DNA of 64,000 nucleotides, from positions 62,001 to 126,000 of the forward strand of contig NC_072815.1 in assembly GCF_003013715.1 (NCBI RefSeq). The letters are read 5' to 3'. Positions 1 to 10,564 of the stretch are shown here, piece after piece (the first letter of the stretch is position 1; each line of letters starts with the position of its first letter). The position numbers and the translations under genes are program-made. Origin of the DNA: Candidozyma auris. Taxonomy: Eukaryota; Ascomycota; Pichiomycetes; Serinales; Metschnikowiaceae. The notes below the pieces were generated by a model, which was given only the letters and a program-made list of their open reading frames with translations, made no database searches and was not told where the DNA came from.

Positions 1-3000
1 GCCAGGCGTATCAAACTCCTTGACCTCTCCATGATCCAACACTAATATGCGATCGCTATCCATAACAGTATCCAAGCGATGTGCAATTGTAATGATTGTC
101 TTTTCTCTAAATTCACGACGGATTGTCTCCTGTATTATTTTGTCTGTTTGCACGTCCACAGCCGCAGTGGCTTCGTCAAGAAGTAAAACCCTGGATGGGT
201 TTAGGAGAGCTCGTCCCAAACACATGAGTTGTTTCTGACCAGCAGAAAAGTTGCTTCCTCCTTCACTTACCCGACTATCCAAGCCTAGGCCACCGTCAAG
301 GCGCTCGACGGAAGTTTTGAGGTTAGAAAGCTCCAAAACGTGCCATAGTTTCTCATCGCTATGTTCACAGAAGGGATCGAGATTCTGTCTCAAGGTGCCT
401 TCAAATAGGTGCGAGTCCTGAGGGATAATACTGAGATTGTGTCTGAGGTCAAAAAGACGCATCTTCAGAATATCTATATTGTCGATGCGAATAGTTCCCT
501 CACTGGCAGAGAGCATGCGGAATATGGCCAAGACCAACGAGCTTTTGCCAGCGCCAGTACGTCCAACCACGCCGATCTTCTCTCCAGGCTTGACGTCAAA
601 ATTCACTTGCTTGAGTACCAAATCAAGATTCTTCGCATATCTAGCAGAGTAATCTGTGATCTTTATCTCTCCATGCTCTGGCCACAATGGGATTCTCTTG
701 ACGTATTGAGTGTCGGGGTTTTCCTCAGGTTCCAATTCTGCGTACTCAAGACACCTCTCTACCGAAACGATATTCGACTCCACTTCAGCAGAGAAGCGGA
801 CAATCAACCTAAGCCAGCTGGTGACTTGCAAAGAATAGCTCATCACAAATCCCACCATACCAGCACTCAATGGTTTGGCAGAAGAAGCCCTGTAGATCAA
901 AAGTGATGAGGAGATCCAAATCAAAAGAGATCCCATCATTTGCAATCTGACTGAAAGCCACCTATTCACAGAACGCAACATGTAGAGACTTCGAAGGTTG
1001 AAGTCCACGTTGGCATCATTGATGAAAAGAAATCTATCCTGTTGTCTGTAAGCTCGTATCGTATCCGCACCAGTCAAGCTTTCGTGGAAGTGTGCAAAGA
1101 TTGGAGACCGAGACACTGAAACTAGCCTCTTGATTTCTCTCTGCACAGCAATGTAATATATCTGGAAGTATCTGTACGAGAATGCCGACACAACCAATAC
1201 AAAGAAGGATGGAGGGATTGCGAAAACCACAATCACAAGGGTCATCGTGGTTTTCAAACAAGCATTGAGGAAGTTGTTGAATGATCTGGGTAAGGCATCA
1301 TCGACTTTATTCACATCGTTACTGAATCGGTTCATGATTCTTCCAACAGGGGTTCTCTCGAAGAAAAGCATGGGAGCTTTCATAATACGACGAGCCATTC
1401 GCTCATGTATAACTTTACCACCACGAAGACCCAAGAATGCCCAAAACAAGACGCCTCGGGCCAGGGTCAAGATACTTGTCGTGAGGCCCAAAGCTGCATA
1501 TATCAGTATAAACCTGAACGCTTCGGAGTTGTCCCCGATGGAGGAGTTTCTCTCCGCCCACTCTTTAAGCCAGTATGTTGTACGAACAGAAATGAGAGTC
1601 GATGCGATAAAAATGGCAACCCACACAAGTACGCCACTAAGAGAACAGGCCTTGATATAGTCGTAATAAATCTCCCACTTTACTTTGCCCTTTGCAGAAA
1701 CCTCTGCTGATTGCGCTGTTCTCTTTGCAGAGGTATTCTTCTTGAGAGGATCCCACTCAAATGGTGCAATACTTGCTCTCTTCGGTAATGGTACCTGGAT
1801 CACTTCGGAGTCGCTGTCATCAGAAAACGAACTGATTGATTCTGAGCCTGAACCAAATTCGCTAATCAAGCTGTGAAGCTTGGGGTAGCTATCCAGATTG
1901 ATTTCGTTGTATTTTGCTTCTTCTCTCATCCTTCCATTCTCTAGATAGTATATTTTTGTAGCGTACAGCAATACAGGGATATTGTTTGTTGCTAGAACCA
2001 CTGTCAGTGCCGCCAATAGACCCCTTTTACTGAAAATCTGATCAATGATGTTTTTACCTACATGACTGTCAACTGCACTCAACACGTCGTCAAGGACGTA
2101 TATGTTGGCCCTGGCATAGACAGCACGCGCTAAAGCCAATCTGGCTTTCTGACCTCCGGATAAAGATATGCCCTTTTCGCCAACTTGCGTATCATCATTG
2201 TCCGGGAGCACTTTTAAATCCGGGAGAAGCTGACATGCTTCGATGGTGCGTTGATAATACTCTTCGTCAAGTTGATGCCCAAAAAGAATGTTTTCTTTAA
2301 CTGATGCATTCATGATCCATGGATTTTGTGTGCAATAGGCAATGCTACCGTGAAGCTTAATGGGAGACGGTTTTTTATGAGGTGCCGAAGAATGAATAGC
2401 CTCAAGTTGGCCGATTATGGAGGAGAGCAAAGCGGACTTGCCGGATCCCACTCGACCTACAATGCAAACAAAGTCACCTTTTTGCGCCTTCAAGTTAATA
2501 TTTCGAAGAGCGTACTTGAAGCTGGCAAAATCCATATCTTCGGTTATCTCATTGGTGTCAGGTTTACTCCAAAGAAACGATAGATTTTGAATCTCCAAAG
2601 ACGTTTTGTGGTTGCTTGGCTTGATGGCAAGAATGTTCTCATCAACTTCGGGACTTCTAAGAAAGTTAGTAATTCTGTCTAGTGCCACTGAGCCATCGAT
2701 TATGTAGGTGAAAACAGCTGGAAAGTTGAGAATAGGCTTGGAAAGAATTTCAAGCAATGTCAACGCGGGAAAGACGATGTCTGAGGTGAGAGGAATTGAG
2801 CTCGTGACAGCAAATGTTGCAAAAGTAGCAAAAGATACTAGGAAAGGGATCAAAATCCATAGAAAGCTGGATACCTGGCCCAATAATCTTTTCTTCCTTA
2901 GATTTTTTAACTCGCGGCCATTTCTTATATCAAGCAATTGCTTGAGCAAAGGTTGCTCCCAAGCGTAGAACTTAATAGACCTCATTGATGTAAGAATTTC

Positions 3001-4422
3001 ATTGGTCACACGATTTCTCTCGTCCTTGATCTTCATTTGTTTCTTAGAGAGGCGCTTCTGAAAGCGGACAATGACAGCGTTAGCTGGAAATGAAAATAAG
3101 ATTACACCTGCGCCAGCAAAACTAGCTTTCCCTAGAAGCGCCCACAAGGAAATCATGCAAATAACAAATTCAGTTGGTGCTATTATTAGAGTGCTAATTT
3201 CTTGAGCGCAATTCTGTACTCTTGGAGCGTCAATCGATATGAGGTTGACAATGTCTCCACTGGAGCGCTCAGAAAGAGCCTGGTTCGAGATCCGAAGACT
3301 CTTTTGAAACACCATAGAAGTCAAGGAAGCACGAAAACTGAAGCCGAATTCTTGAATTCTCATCATGAAACTATTAGCCATGGACGTTTGAATAAGAGTG
3401 ACAAAAAACATACCAAAAGAGATAAGAAAACCCCTTAATGCTGGTACAGTCGGGTCAGAAACTTTGTCGCTCACGAATACGATCAAGAGTCTCAAGAGCT
3501 GAGGTTGAACAAAATTAAGGACTTTATCGATCAACTCATAAAAAAATGATATGAGACCCAAAGGGCCGAAGGCCTTGATCAATGCCCATAGAAGACCGCT
3601 TTTGTTGACGTTTTGATTTTTCTTGGGGTCATAGTGTTTAGAAAGGCGTTGCATGTATAATTCTGTTGATATACGGGAAGGAATCTCAGGCAAGTCTTGG
3701 TGAGAAAGCGTACCATTTTCATATGAACTAGTAATAAGCTTATTCATCCAAGTGTATGTTATCCGTTCGACGAAGTTAGGCTTCTTGAGCTCCAATGCCA
3801 AAGCCTCGTCATTCATGTAATGAAGGAGAAGCTCATGAGATGGTTTCCACGCACGCTTTGATGCTTCGAGGAAAAACACCACAATGGAAATGATGAAAGA
3901 TGCTAGTTCAACAAGAACAGCCTCAGTATGAAGTAGAAGAGGCCAATTCGTGTACTTGTCCTGGTAAAATATGGATGCCTGAAGTAAGGCGAGGACAGGC
4001 CAGAATGACAACAAAACGCCCGATTGGATTGGCATGGTCAAAGGCTCTATTATATGCAAAGGTAGAACAACAAGTGCCAATACTAAAGTGATTGATGCGA
4101 ACCCAGCAAGCTTGTAGTCTGCGTATCGTTCATGAATGCTTATCTGAGCTGTCAACCACAACGAGAGAAGCGTTCCCCAGGCCACAAGGAAACATCGTAA
4201 GTAGTGCACGAACCTTGTGCTTTTTATGGAAAATGACCCATATCTAGGACTTCTTAGCAGGGTTGCAAGTTGGTATATGGCAGGAAGGCTGATGAAGATC
4301 GCCAAAAGAAGTAAGAGCTGCGATAGGAAGCACGGGTTGAAAGCGTTCTCTGCCGTCGGCACCAACGGGTTTAGAAGAGCCCTGGGACCGCATATAAGCG
4401 GTTCTGACAGCTTCGGGATCAT
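1..4422 (-). CDS. ABCC-family vacuolar ABC transporter (YCF1/BPT1-like), C-terminal end cut by window
   Basis: Translating the minus strand from the ATG at 4422 gives one open frame that runs off the left edge, about 1,474 codons. It has five hydrophobic segments (TMD0) in the first ~200 residues, a first membrane domain, a nucleotide-binding domain with Walker A GRVGSGKSA and signature LSGGQKARLALARA, a serine/aspartate-rich linker with KRAS, a second membrane domain, and a second ATPase domain with GRTGAGKSS, signature NFSAGQKQL and Walker B VLLLDEATAAVD. This is the layout of vacuolar glutathione-conjugate pumps. It stops roughly 30 residues short of the usual YCF1 end. Walker B of the first ATPase domain ends in DD, as is common in ABCC proteins, so the second site probably does the hydrolysis. 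An in-frame stop at 4504-4506 limits the start to 4422. YCF1 and BPT1 cannot be separated by eye. Confidence 0.88.
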   Translation of the reverse strand, partial: MIPKLSEPLICGPRALLNPLVPTAENAFNPCFLSQLLLLLAIFISLPAIYQLATLLRSPRYGSFSIKSTRFVHYLRCFLVAWGTLLSLWLTAQISIHERYADYKLAGFASITLVLALVVLPLHIIEPLTMPIQSGVLLSFWPVLALLQASIFYQDKYTNWPLLLHTEAVLVELASFIISIVVFFLEASKRAWKPSHELLLHYMNDEALALELKKPNFVERITYTWMNKLITSSYENGTLSHQDLPEIPSRISTELYMQRLSKHYDPKKNQNVNKSGLLWALIKAFGPLGLISFFYELIDKVLNFVQPQLLRLLIVFVSDKVSDPTVPALRGFLISFGMFFVTLIQTSMANSFMMRIQEFGFSFRASLTSMVFQKSLRISNQALSERSSGDIVNLISIDAPRVQNCAQEISTLIIAPTEFVICMISLWALLGKASFAGAGVILFSFPANAVIVRFQKRLSKKQMKIKDERNRVTNEILTSMRSIKFYAWEQPLLKQLLDIRNGRELKNLRKKRLLGQVSSFLWILIPFLVSFATFATFAVTSSIPLTSDIVFPALTLLEILSKPILNFPAVFTYIIDGSVALDRITNFLRSPEVDENILAIKPSNHKTSLEIQNLSFLWSKPDTNEITEDMDFASFKYALRNINLKAQKGDFVCIVGRVGSGKSALLSSIIGQLEAIHSSAPHKKPSPIKLHGSIAYCTQNPWIMNASVKENILFGHQLDEEYYQRTIEACQLLPDLKVLPDNDDTQVGEKGISLSGGQKARLALARAVYARANIYVLDDVLSAVDSHVGKNIIDQIFSKRGLLAALTVVLATNNIPVLLYATKIYYLENGRMREEAKYNEINLDSYPKLHSLISEFGSGSESISSFSDDSDSEVIQVPLPKRASIAPFEWDPLKKNTSAKRTAQSAEVSAKGKVKWEIYYDYIKACSLSGVLVWVAIFIASTLISVRTTYWLKEWAERNSSIGDNSEAFRFILIYAALGLTTSILTLARGVLFWAFLGLRGGKVIHERMARRIMKAPMLFFERTPVGRIMNRFSNDVNKVDDALPRSFNNFLNACLKTTMTLVIVVFAIPPSFFVLVVSAFSYRYFQIYYIAVQREIKRLVSVSRSPIFAHFHESLTGADTIRAYRQQDRFLFINDANVDFNLRSLYMLRSVNRWLSVRLQMMGSLLIWISSSLLIYRASSAKPLSAGMVGFVMSYSLQVTSWLRLIVRFSAEVESNIVSVERCLEYAELEPEENPDTQYVKRIPLWPEHGEIKITDYSARYAKNLDLVLKQVNFDVKPGEKIGVVGRTGAGKSSLVLAIFRMLSASEGTIRIDNIDILKMRLFDLRHNLSIIPQDSHLFEGTLRQNLDPFCEHSDEKLWHVLELSNLKTSVERLDGGLGLDSRVSEGGSNFSAGQKQLMCLGRALLNPSRVLLLDEATAAVDVQTDKIIQETIRREFREKTIITIAHRLDTVMDSDRILVLDHGEVKEFDTPG

Positions 4423-4484
4423 TGAAGGCAAATATTGGCGAAAGAAGAGGATGAAGAAGTTGTAGAAGTCGGAGTCAGGCCAGT

Positions 4485-4490
4485 CACGTG
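4485..4490. promoter_or_regulatory. CACGTG E-box upstream of the ABC transporter
   Basis: A perfect CACGTG lies about 63 bp upstream of the ATG at 4422. In yeasts this palindrome is bound by bHLH factors such as Cbf1 or Tye7. Which factor acts here is inference. Confidence 0.4.
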
Positions 4491-5769
4491 GGGTCGGTGG
4501 CAGTCAGAACCAGCAAGTGCGACCGGCAGAAGCATTAGAATATTATGAACGTCAAAAATGAATAGCTTTGTGGAACTTTGCGTGTCTGAGATTGCCTTTT
4601 GAAAAATATTTCTCCAATTCACTAATTCTGTTTGAATAAGAAGACGGAGACCTGTATTTTCCTGTACACAAGCCAGGGAACCAAGCACAATGGTTGCAAA
4701 AAGCTTAGTAGTCGGAGTGAGAGCGGACCGATATCGCCGAAGGAGCAGAAATAGGCAAAATCTTAGATTGGTTGATGGTAATTACAGAAATGTTTTAGGT
4801 TGGCTACCAATATTACCTCAGATAGGAGTGAGCGGAGGCAACGAGTCCTGAATTCGCATTGTATACTTGTGAGCATGTAAGTGAGAGAAAAGATGACATC
4901 ACAGACTATTATCAAATGGGAAGAGAATATAAGTGTTTGCCTTTTCTCTTTTTTGAGGTAAGCCACCTCGTCGGTTCTCTATTTTAAATGAAATGCACAA
5001 TCTGTTTGAATTATTGTGTTTTAGTGAATTGGGCAGAAAACTGTCAGTATGGGTGCAAAATTAAGTGAATTCAAGCTAAAAGGAAAATCAGTAACAAACA
5101 TTCAGGGCAAAAATAAATCAGAGAACCATAATTTTTAGAGACATTTCAAGCTCTTGTTCCCATTCTAGGATTATCCCTCCGACTTATTTTCAAAATATCC
5201 ATCTCACGTCGTGTGAACTTAGTCCAAGGTATCCGATGGCAAGTCCACCAAACATCTCAGCAGTGAGTCAACCAGATTTCTCAGACTTGAATGCTATGTC
5301 TTTCTCAAGTCTACCTTAATATAAGCTTGTAAAGGAACATAGTCGTCACAAGAAATGCATATACGTAATCAAGCACTAGACTAGAAAAACTAGCTTCCAG
5401 ACACCAGACCATCTGAGGCAAAGCCTTACGAAAGGAAGAACGAAATATTACCATTTCAAATGAGAACATGCTGTCTTTGCTGTTTTCCTCATTTTGATTT
5501 ATCTTGTCTTGTTGCCCTAGTCTTTGTTGTAGTGGTTGCAAAATGTACTCTGAAAAGAACTCACTCTGTTGCCCTGCCACCTCTCTTATCCGGACCAATA
5601 GTCCAGCGATTCCGGCCTTCTCGTGCACATATGATTCAAAAATTGGTACTACTATAATGACTCAAGAGTCTTCATTAACATCGTAACGTCCTTTTCAAAA
5701 AATTACAAAAGTTAGTGGCTCTTATTTGTGCTTGAATCCACCAGTCTAATCTGGATAAGAGACGTGTAT

Positions 5770-5775
5770 CACGTG
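5770..5775. promoter_or_regulatory. CACGTG E-box (TCACGTGA context), distal ACO1 promoter
   Basis: The site sits in the extended palindrome TCACGTGA, the preferred Cbf1 form, about 680 bp upstream of the ACO1 ATG. A second CACGTG occurs at 6020. Confidence 0.4.
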
Positions 5776-6019
5776 ACCGTACTCTTTCATGCTAGGGTGC
5801 AGTGGTAATTCACATTGCCATAGAGCGTGGAAACCTTGAGAAATACTCACATCATAAATTAACAATATAAGACTAAGATGGCATCTAAAAGCATTAACAT
5901 TTTTTCTTCTCCGGAACAAAGAGGTCACTGTTTCTACACATTGTTTACATCCCTGAGGCTTCCCTGATTGCTGGACCGAAGCAAAGTCCTCACTGCCCCC
6001 ACAGGAACCATCCGAGGTT

Positions 6020-6025
6020 CACGTG
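6020..6025. promoter_or_regulatory. CACGTG E-box, ACO1 promoter
   Basis: Second perfect CACGTG in the ACO1 upstream region, about 430 bp before the ATG. Confidence 0.35.
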
Positions 6026-6340
6026 CACGGCGCGCAAGGAGGCCGCTCGTCGGCCCCGAAACAAGCTGGCAAATGACAGTGGACAAAATCGCGATTTTCG
6101 TCCATGCGAAAACCTGGAGAAACGTTGTAGATCCGAGGGTAGCTCTTCCCCAGGTACTGGCTGACCTCAACTAGAGGTGGTCAATTTCGCCAGAATCCAA
6201 AAGACTTTTGAGTGTAGCGAGTCGGGGATCAAATAGGGCTTCTGGGCATACCTTTTTCTTTTATGATTTCCGTGTGTTCAGCCTTACTACTTTGGTTCCC
6301 ATTTACCCTCGGAAGTTGCCTTACAAATTTCCTCACCCTA

Positions 6341-6345
6341 ATTGG
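6341..6345 (-). promoter_or_regulatory. CCAAT box of ACO1 (read on minus strand)
   Basis: ATTGG on the plus strand is CCAAT on the other, 113 bp upstream of the ACO1 ATG and about 40 bp upstream of its TATA box. The Hap2/3/5 complex binds CCAAT in respiratory gene promoters of yeasts, so the site fits the gene. Binding is inferred. Confidence 0.45.
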
Positions 6346-6383
6346 CTACCACCACAGGCTCACTAGGGAAAAAACCCTGCGAT

Positions 6384-6390
6384 TATATAA
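6384..6390 (+). promoter_or_regulatory. TATA box of ACO1
   Basis: TATATAA lies 68 bp before the chosen ATG at 6458. The longer open frame that begins at 6263 would place this TATA box inside coding sequence, which supports the downstream start. Confidence 0.6.
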
Positions 6391-6457
6391 ATGTCCACTA
6401 CTGCGCACTTTTTTTCTCTTCCCTTTCTTCCACAAAGAAGTTCAGATCACAAGCACC

Positions 6458-8815
6458 ATGTTGTCTGCATCGAGAAGAACTGCCGCCAAGGTGCCCGCCT
6501 CTGTGCGTGGACTTGCCACTGCGGGACTTACTAGGGACTCCAAGGTGAACCAGAACTTGTTGGAGGACTTTTCTTTTATCCAGTACAAGAAGCACTTGGA
6601 GAATGTCAACATTGTCAAGCAAAGATTGAACAGACCTTTGACCTACGCCGAAAAGTTGTTGTACGGTCACTTGGACAAGCCTCATGAGCAGGACATCCAA
6701 AGAGGTGTTTCTTACTTGAAGTTGAGACCTGACAGAGTCGCTTGTCAGGATGCCACTGCCCAGATGGCTATTTTGCAATTCATGTCGGCTGGTATGCCTC
6801 AGGTTGCCACTCCTTCCACCGTCCACTGTGACCACTTGATTCAGGCCCAGGTTGGTGGTGCCAAGGACTTGAAGAGAGCCATTGACTTGAACAAGGAAGT
6901 GTTTGACTTCTTGGCCTCGGCCTGTGCCAAGTACAACTTGGGTTTCTGGAGACCTGGTTCTGGTATTATTCACCAGATTGTTTTGGAGAACTACGCTTTC
7001 CCAGGTGCTCTTTTGATTGGTACTGACTCCCACACACCTAACGCCGGTGGTTTGGGTCAGTTGGCTATTGGTGTTGGTGGTGCCGATGCCGTCGATGTCA
7101 TGGCTGACTTGCCTTGGGAATTGAAGGCTCCAAAGATCATCGGTGTCAAGTTGACTGGTAAGATGTCTGGTTGGGCCACTCCAAAGGATATTATCTTGAA
7201 GTTGGCTGGTATCACCACTGTCAAGGGTGGTACTGGTTCCATCGTCGAATACTTCGGTGATGGTGTCAACACCTTCTCCTGTACCGGTATGGGTACCATC
7301 TGTAATATGGGTGCTGAAATTGGTGCCACCACTTCTGTCTTCCCATTCAACCAGTCCATGGCTGACTACTTGAACGCTACTGGCAGATCCTCTATTGCCG
7401 AGTTCGCCAAGCTTTACCAGAACGACTTCTTGAAGGCTGACGAGGGTTGTGAGTACGACCAGGTCATTGAGATTGACTTGAACACTTTGGAGCCTCACAT
7501 CAACGGTCCCTTCACCCCTGACTTGGCCACTCCAGTTTCCAAGATGAAGGAGACCGCCATTGCCAATGGCTGGCCTTTGGAGGTCAAGGTTGGTTTGATT
7601 GGTTCTTGTACCAACTCCTCTTACGAGGATATGACCAGATCTGCATCCATCATTAAGGACGCTGCCGCTCACGGTTTGAAGTCCAAGTCCATCTTCACCA
7701 TCTCTCCAGGTTCTGAGCAGGTTAGAGCCACTATTGCCAGAGACGGTCAGTTGAAGACTTTCGAGGACTTCGGCGGTGTTGTCATGGCCAACGCTTGTGG
7801 TCCATGTATCGGTCAGTGGGACAGACAGGACGTCAAAAAGGGTGAGAAGAACACCATTGTGTCTTCTTTCAACAGAAACTTCACCTCTAGAAACGACGGT
7901 AACCCAGCCACTCACGCATTTGTTGCCTCTCCAGACATGGTCACTGCTTACGCCATCTCTGGTGACTTGGGCTTCAACCCAATCACTGACACCTTGAAGG
8001 ATGCCGACGGAAACGAATTCAAGTTGAAGGAGCCACAAGGTGTCGGTTTGCCACCAAACGGTTACGACCCAGGTGAGAACACTTACCAGGCTCCACCAAA
8101 GGACAGAGCTTCCGTCGAGGTTGTCATTGCCCCAACTTCCGACAGATTGCAGCGTTTGACTCCTTTCAAGCCATGGAACGGTAAAGACGCTGAGAGATTG
8201 CCTATTTTGATCAAGGCTGTCGGTAAGACCACCACTGACCATATCTCTATGGCCGGTCCATGGTTGAAGTACCGTGGCCACTTGCAGAACATTTCTAACA
8301 ACTACATGATTGGTGCCATCAACGCTGAAAACGGTGAGGCCAACAACGTCAAGAACCACTACACTGGTGAGTGGGGTGGAGTTCCAGACACTGCTGCTGC
8401 TTACAGAGATGCCGGCCACCCATGGGTTGTCATTGGTGACGAGAACTTCGGCGAAGGTTCTTCCAGAGAGCACGCTGCTTTGGAGCCAAGATTCTTGGGT
8501 GGTTTTGCCATCATTACCAAGTCTTTCGCCCGTATTCACGAGACCAACTTGAAGAAGCAGGGTTTGTTGCCATTGAACTTCGTTGATGTCAAGGACTACG
8601 ACAAGATTCAGCCACAGGATGAGGTTGACCTCATCGGCTTGACCACTCTTGCCCCAGGTAAGAACCTTATCTTGAGAGTCCACCCAGCTGACGGCTCTCC
8701 ATCCTGGGAGTGTGAGTTGTCCCACACCTACAACGAGGAGCAGATTGAGTGGTTCAAGCACGGTTCCGCCTTGAACAAGATGGCTGCCGTTGCTGCCGAG
8801 AAAAAAGCTCAGTAA
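6458..8815 (+). CDS. ACO1: Mitochondrial aconitate hydratase
   Basis: Aconitase interconverts citrate and isocitrate in the mitochondrial matrix, and in yeast it also binds mitochondrial DNA. The product is 785 residues, close to the usual ~780. The start [19 protein letters not shown] is basic and free of acidic residues, a typical presequence. The [4Fe-4S] ligands are visible as Cys384 in GSCTNSS and Cys447/Cys450 in [10 protein letters not shown]. The frame is open upstream to 6263, but the extension is not conserved-looking and spans the TATA box, so I start at 6458. Leucine is almost always TTG and arginine AGA, as in very highly expressed genes. This bias leaves a 787-codon open frame on the antisense strand, which I regard as a shadow. 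Confidence 0.97.
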   Translation: MLSASRRTAAKVPASVRGLATAGLTRDSKVNQNLLEDFSFIQYKKHLENVNIVKQRLNRPLTYAEKLLYGHLDKPHEQDIQRGVSYLKLRPDRVACQDATAQMAILQFMSAGMPQVATPSTVHCDHLIQAQVGGAKDLKRAIDLNKEVFDFLASACAKYNLGFWRPGSGIIHQIVLENYAFPGALLIGTDSHTPNAGGLGQLAIGVGGADAVDVMADLPWELKAPKIIGVKLTGKMSGWATPKDIILKLAGITTVKGGTGSIVEYFGDGVNTFSCTGMGTICNMGAEIGATTSVFPFNQSMADYLNATGRSSIAEFAKLYQNDFLKADEGCEYDQVIEIDLNTLEPHINGPFTPDLATPVSKMKETAIANGWPLEVKVGLIGSCTNSSYEDMTRSASIIKDAAAHGLKSKSIFTISPGSEQVRATIARDGQLKTFEDFGGVVMANACGPCIGQWDRQDVKKGEKNTIVSSFNRNFTSRNDGNPATHAFVASPDMVTAYAISGDLGFNPITDTLKDADGNEFKLKEPQGVGLPPNGYDPGENTYQAPPKDRASVEVVIAPTSDRLQRLTPFKPWNGKDAERLPILIKAVGKTTTDHISMAGPWLKYRGHLQNISNNYMIGAINAENGEANNVKNHYTGEWGGVPDTAAAYRDAGHPWVVIGDENFGEGSSREHAALEPRFLGGFAIITKSFARIHETNLKKQGLLPLNFVDVKDYDKIQPQDEVDLIGLTTLAPGKNLILRVHPADGSPSWECELSHTYNEEQIEWFKHGSALNKMAAVAAEKKAQ

Positions 8816-8954
8816 ACCCTATTGTATTTAATCATTTAAGTTATAGTCTATTCAGTCATGGAATTATATTGTAAAGTTCCCGTCATAGGAGACGAACCGT
8901 CTCAAAATATACAAAGTACAAGTTACCATAATAGTCGGAAGATGCAAAAAAGAG

Positions 8955-9027
8955 AGCCCGACGCGGGGGTCGAACCCGCAACCTTGAGATTAAAAGTCTC
9001 ACGCTCTAGCCATTGAGCTAGCCAGGC
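8955..9027 (-). tRNA. tRNA-Lys (anticodon UUU)
   Basis: The reverse complement folds as a 73-nt tRNA. The acceptor stem GCCTGGC pairs with GTCGGGC with two G-U wobbles. The D arm is TAGCTCAATGGCTA, the anticodon stem-loop GAGAC-TTTTAAT-CTC gives anticodon TTT, and the T arm GCGGG-TTCGACC-CCCGC contains a B-box-like GGTTCGA. No intron is seen. T-rich sequence (the run of A just left of 8955 on the plus strand) forms the Pol III stop. Confidence 0.95.
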
Positions 9028-9262
9028 AAGTGTTGCCTGATTGGTTCAGCAAATGCATATATCTCATAATCTAAAGTAATCCTGTATATACAGAGTTAAC
9101 TTGTGTATAGCTAAATGAATGCAGAGCACTTTTTCCTGAATTTCCCAATGCGATTTGCAGCTTCTTTTAACTAAATTTGTATAGCTTTAAAGCTGAGGAA
9201 GAGATGTGTTTAACATCTTGACCTTAGCGATCCTCAATCAATGTATCCGTCAAAAAAAAACT

Positions 9263-9361
9263 CGTTCGCGGTAGTACATCTGTCAATTTTAACAATACAG
9301 AGAAGATTAGCATTGTCCTTGCATAAAGATGACACGCTATACAAAGAGATTAACCATTTTT
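9263..9361 (+). ncRNA. SNR6: U6 spliceosomal snRNA
   Basis: The segment reads GTTCGCGGTAG near its 5' end (GTTCGCG is shared with S. cerevisiae U6). It then has the invariant CAATACAGAGA with the ACAGAGA box at 9297-9303, GATTAGCA with the AGC catalytic triad at 9309-9311, the internal stem-loop, GATGACACGC resembling metazoan U6, and CAAAGAGATT. It ends in a run of five T at 9357-9361, a Pol III terminator. ACAGAGA pairs with the 5' splice site, and the AGC triad and internal loop bind the catalytic metals. The exact 5' end is uncertain by a few bases. I find no clear TATA box 30 bp upstream and no perfect downstream B box. Confidence 0.92.
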
Positions 9362-10470
9362 CGAGTTAGAATGGAAGTGGCAACACTGAAATCCTAACGT
9401 CCTCTAATACATGAAGTCTATAAAAACTTCAACCCGGCCGAATTCCACTTTATTTCGTTAAATTGGCTGACTGAACAATAGCAGGCTGGCTGAGATGTAA
9501 CCAAATGGGTAAAAGTCCCATTGCTTGAGAGATATATCAAAATATCATGTGTAATTCTAAAGTTTCATACGAGCCCTCAACGTAATACTCTTTGTTATCA
9601 CTTCGTTCTCTCTCACTGTGCTGTTGAGTACCTCGCTATACCTATCCAGATTTAAGACTCTCCTTTTAGATTAGATTCGCAAAATTGATTGTCCGAAAAT
9701 ATTCAACGTACTACTTTGGCATATGCATGGGAACAACAGACAAATGATTAATGATGGCACAGGCTTATCAGTAAAGAAATTTGATGACTCAACAAGTATA
9801 TAAATCTCTTCATCTCAAGATTATGTAAAGCAAACCAGCAATAAGAACCTTCTGACAATACCCTGCACGTCTAAGGCTGAAGGCTAGGGAACGAGTTCCT
9901 TTTTATTCTTTACTTTTTCACAAATATGCTATCGTTCTATTGTCAATCGGCCTACTGTTTCCATAAAATAATTTTAAAACTCAAGAAATGGTCAAAGTGG
10001 TGTTATGTGGAAGACGACTTACGGTGTGCACTGACAGGAGCATAAAGCGAGTGAGATACTGTGAGTCACTGCAGGAGCTTATTATTAAGCGAAATGAATT
10101 CTCATATGAAGTGTGAACTCTGGAAAAAAATATAATAATTTCTCATCCTCTGATACTCAATTGTTGATCTTCGACCCAAAGTAAGAAAGAAACAACTTTC
10201 TAAAGAGTGAAAAAGTGATGTGTCGCCCTTCTCGCGTATCAGGGTCCCGTTAACAACGCCCCATTGTTTGACTGCGAATCGCAGTAGCAACCCACTAAAT
10301 AACGCAACAGATAAGCATCTCTCTTCACGCTTTAACTTCAAGCTTTCCAGGTACACAACGAACAGGAGACAGGTACCATTAGCTGAACTTCCTCTATCTT
10401 CAGAATCCACTTTGAAATTTGGGAACTGCCAAAACAGTAGAGGTGAGAATCTTAGGTGGGCATCGCCGCC

Positions 10471-10476
10471 CACGTG
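10471..10476. promoter_or_regulatory. CACGTG E-box upstream of SPE3
   Basis: CACGTGAC lies 89 bp before the SPE3 ATG, a typical distance for a Cbf1-type site. Cbf1 controls methionine metabolism in yeasts, and spermidine synthase consumes decarboxylated S-adenosylmethionine, so the link is plausible but inferred. Confidence 0.45.
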
Positions 10477-10564
10477 ACATCACCTTGGCAAGCCGCCTTG
10501 GGGGGACAAACAAAAATTTTCATCTATTTCCAGCAATTGAATCGTGTAACTCCTGTAGTGGAAA

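Larger units (their letters stand above)
4423..6457. other. Intergenic region between the ABC transporter and ACO1
   Basis: This 2 kb spacer serves as promoter for both divergent flanking genes. It holds CACGTG sites at 4485, 5770 and 6020, and close to ACO1 an ATTGG box and a TATA box. A minus-strand open stretch at about 5311-5660 has no ATG at its beginning and no recognisable family. I see no other gene. Confidence 0.6.
8816..10564. other. Long intergenic region between ACO1 and SPE3 carrying two RNA genes
   Basis: Apart from the tRNA-Lys and U6 genes, I see a 6-bp hairpin (9504-9509 with 9517-9522) downstream of U6 and a TATAAAA near 9420. From 9560 to 10470 the sequence is AT-rich and I recognise nothing. 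Short open frames at 10102-10477 overlap on both strands and look accidental. Confidence 0.6.

Noticed and set aside
6263..6457. N-terminal extension of ACO1 from an upstream ATG (65 residues)
   Set aside because: It contains the TATA box, looks unlike a presequence, and the downstream ATG is followed by a good mitochondrial presequence.
9778..9860. Possible C/D snoRNA (TTGATGA ... TTCTGA)
   Set aside because: The boxes are present but there is no closing stem and no guide sequence I could recognise.
10102..10477. Open frames on both strands upstream of SPE3 (123 and 85 codons)
   Set aside because: They overlap each other, have no family, and lie in the promoter.
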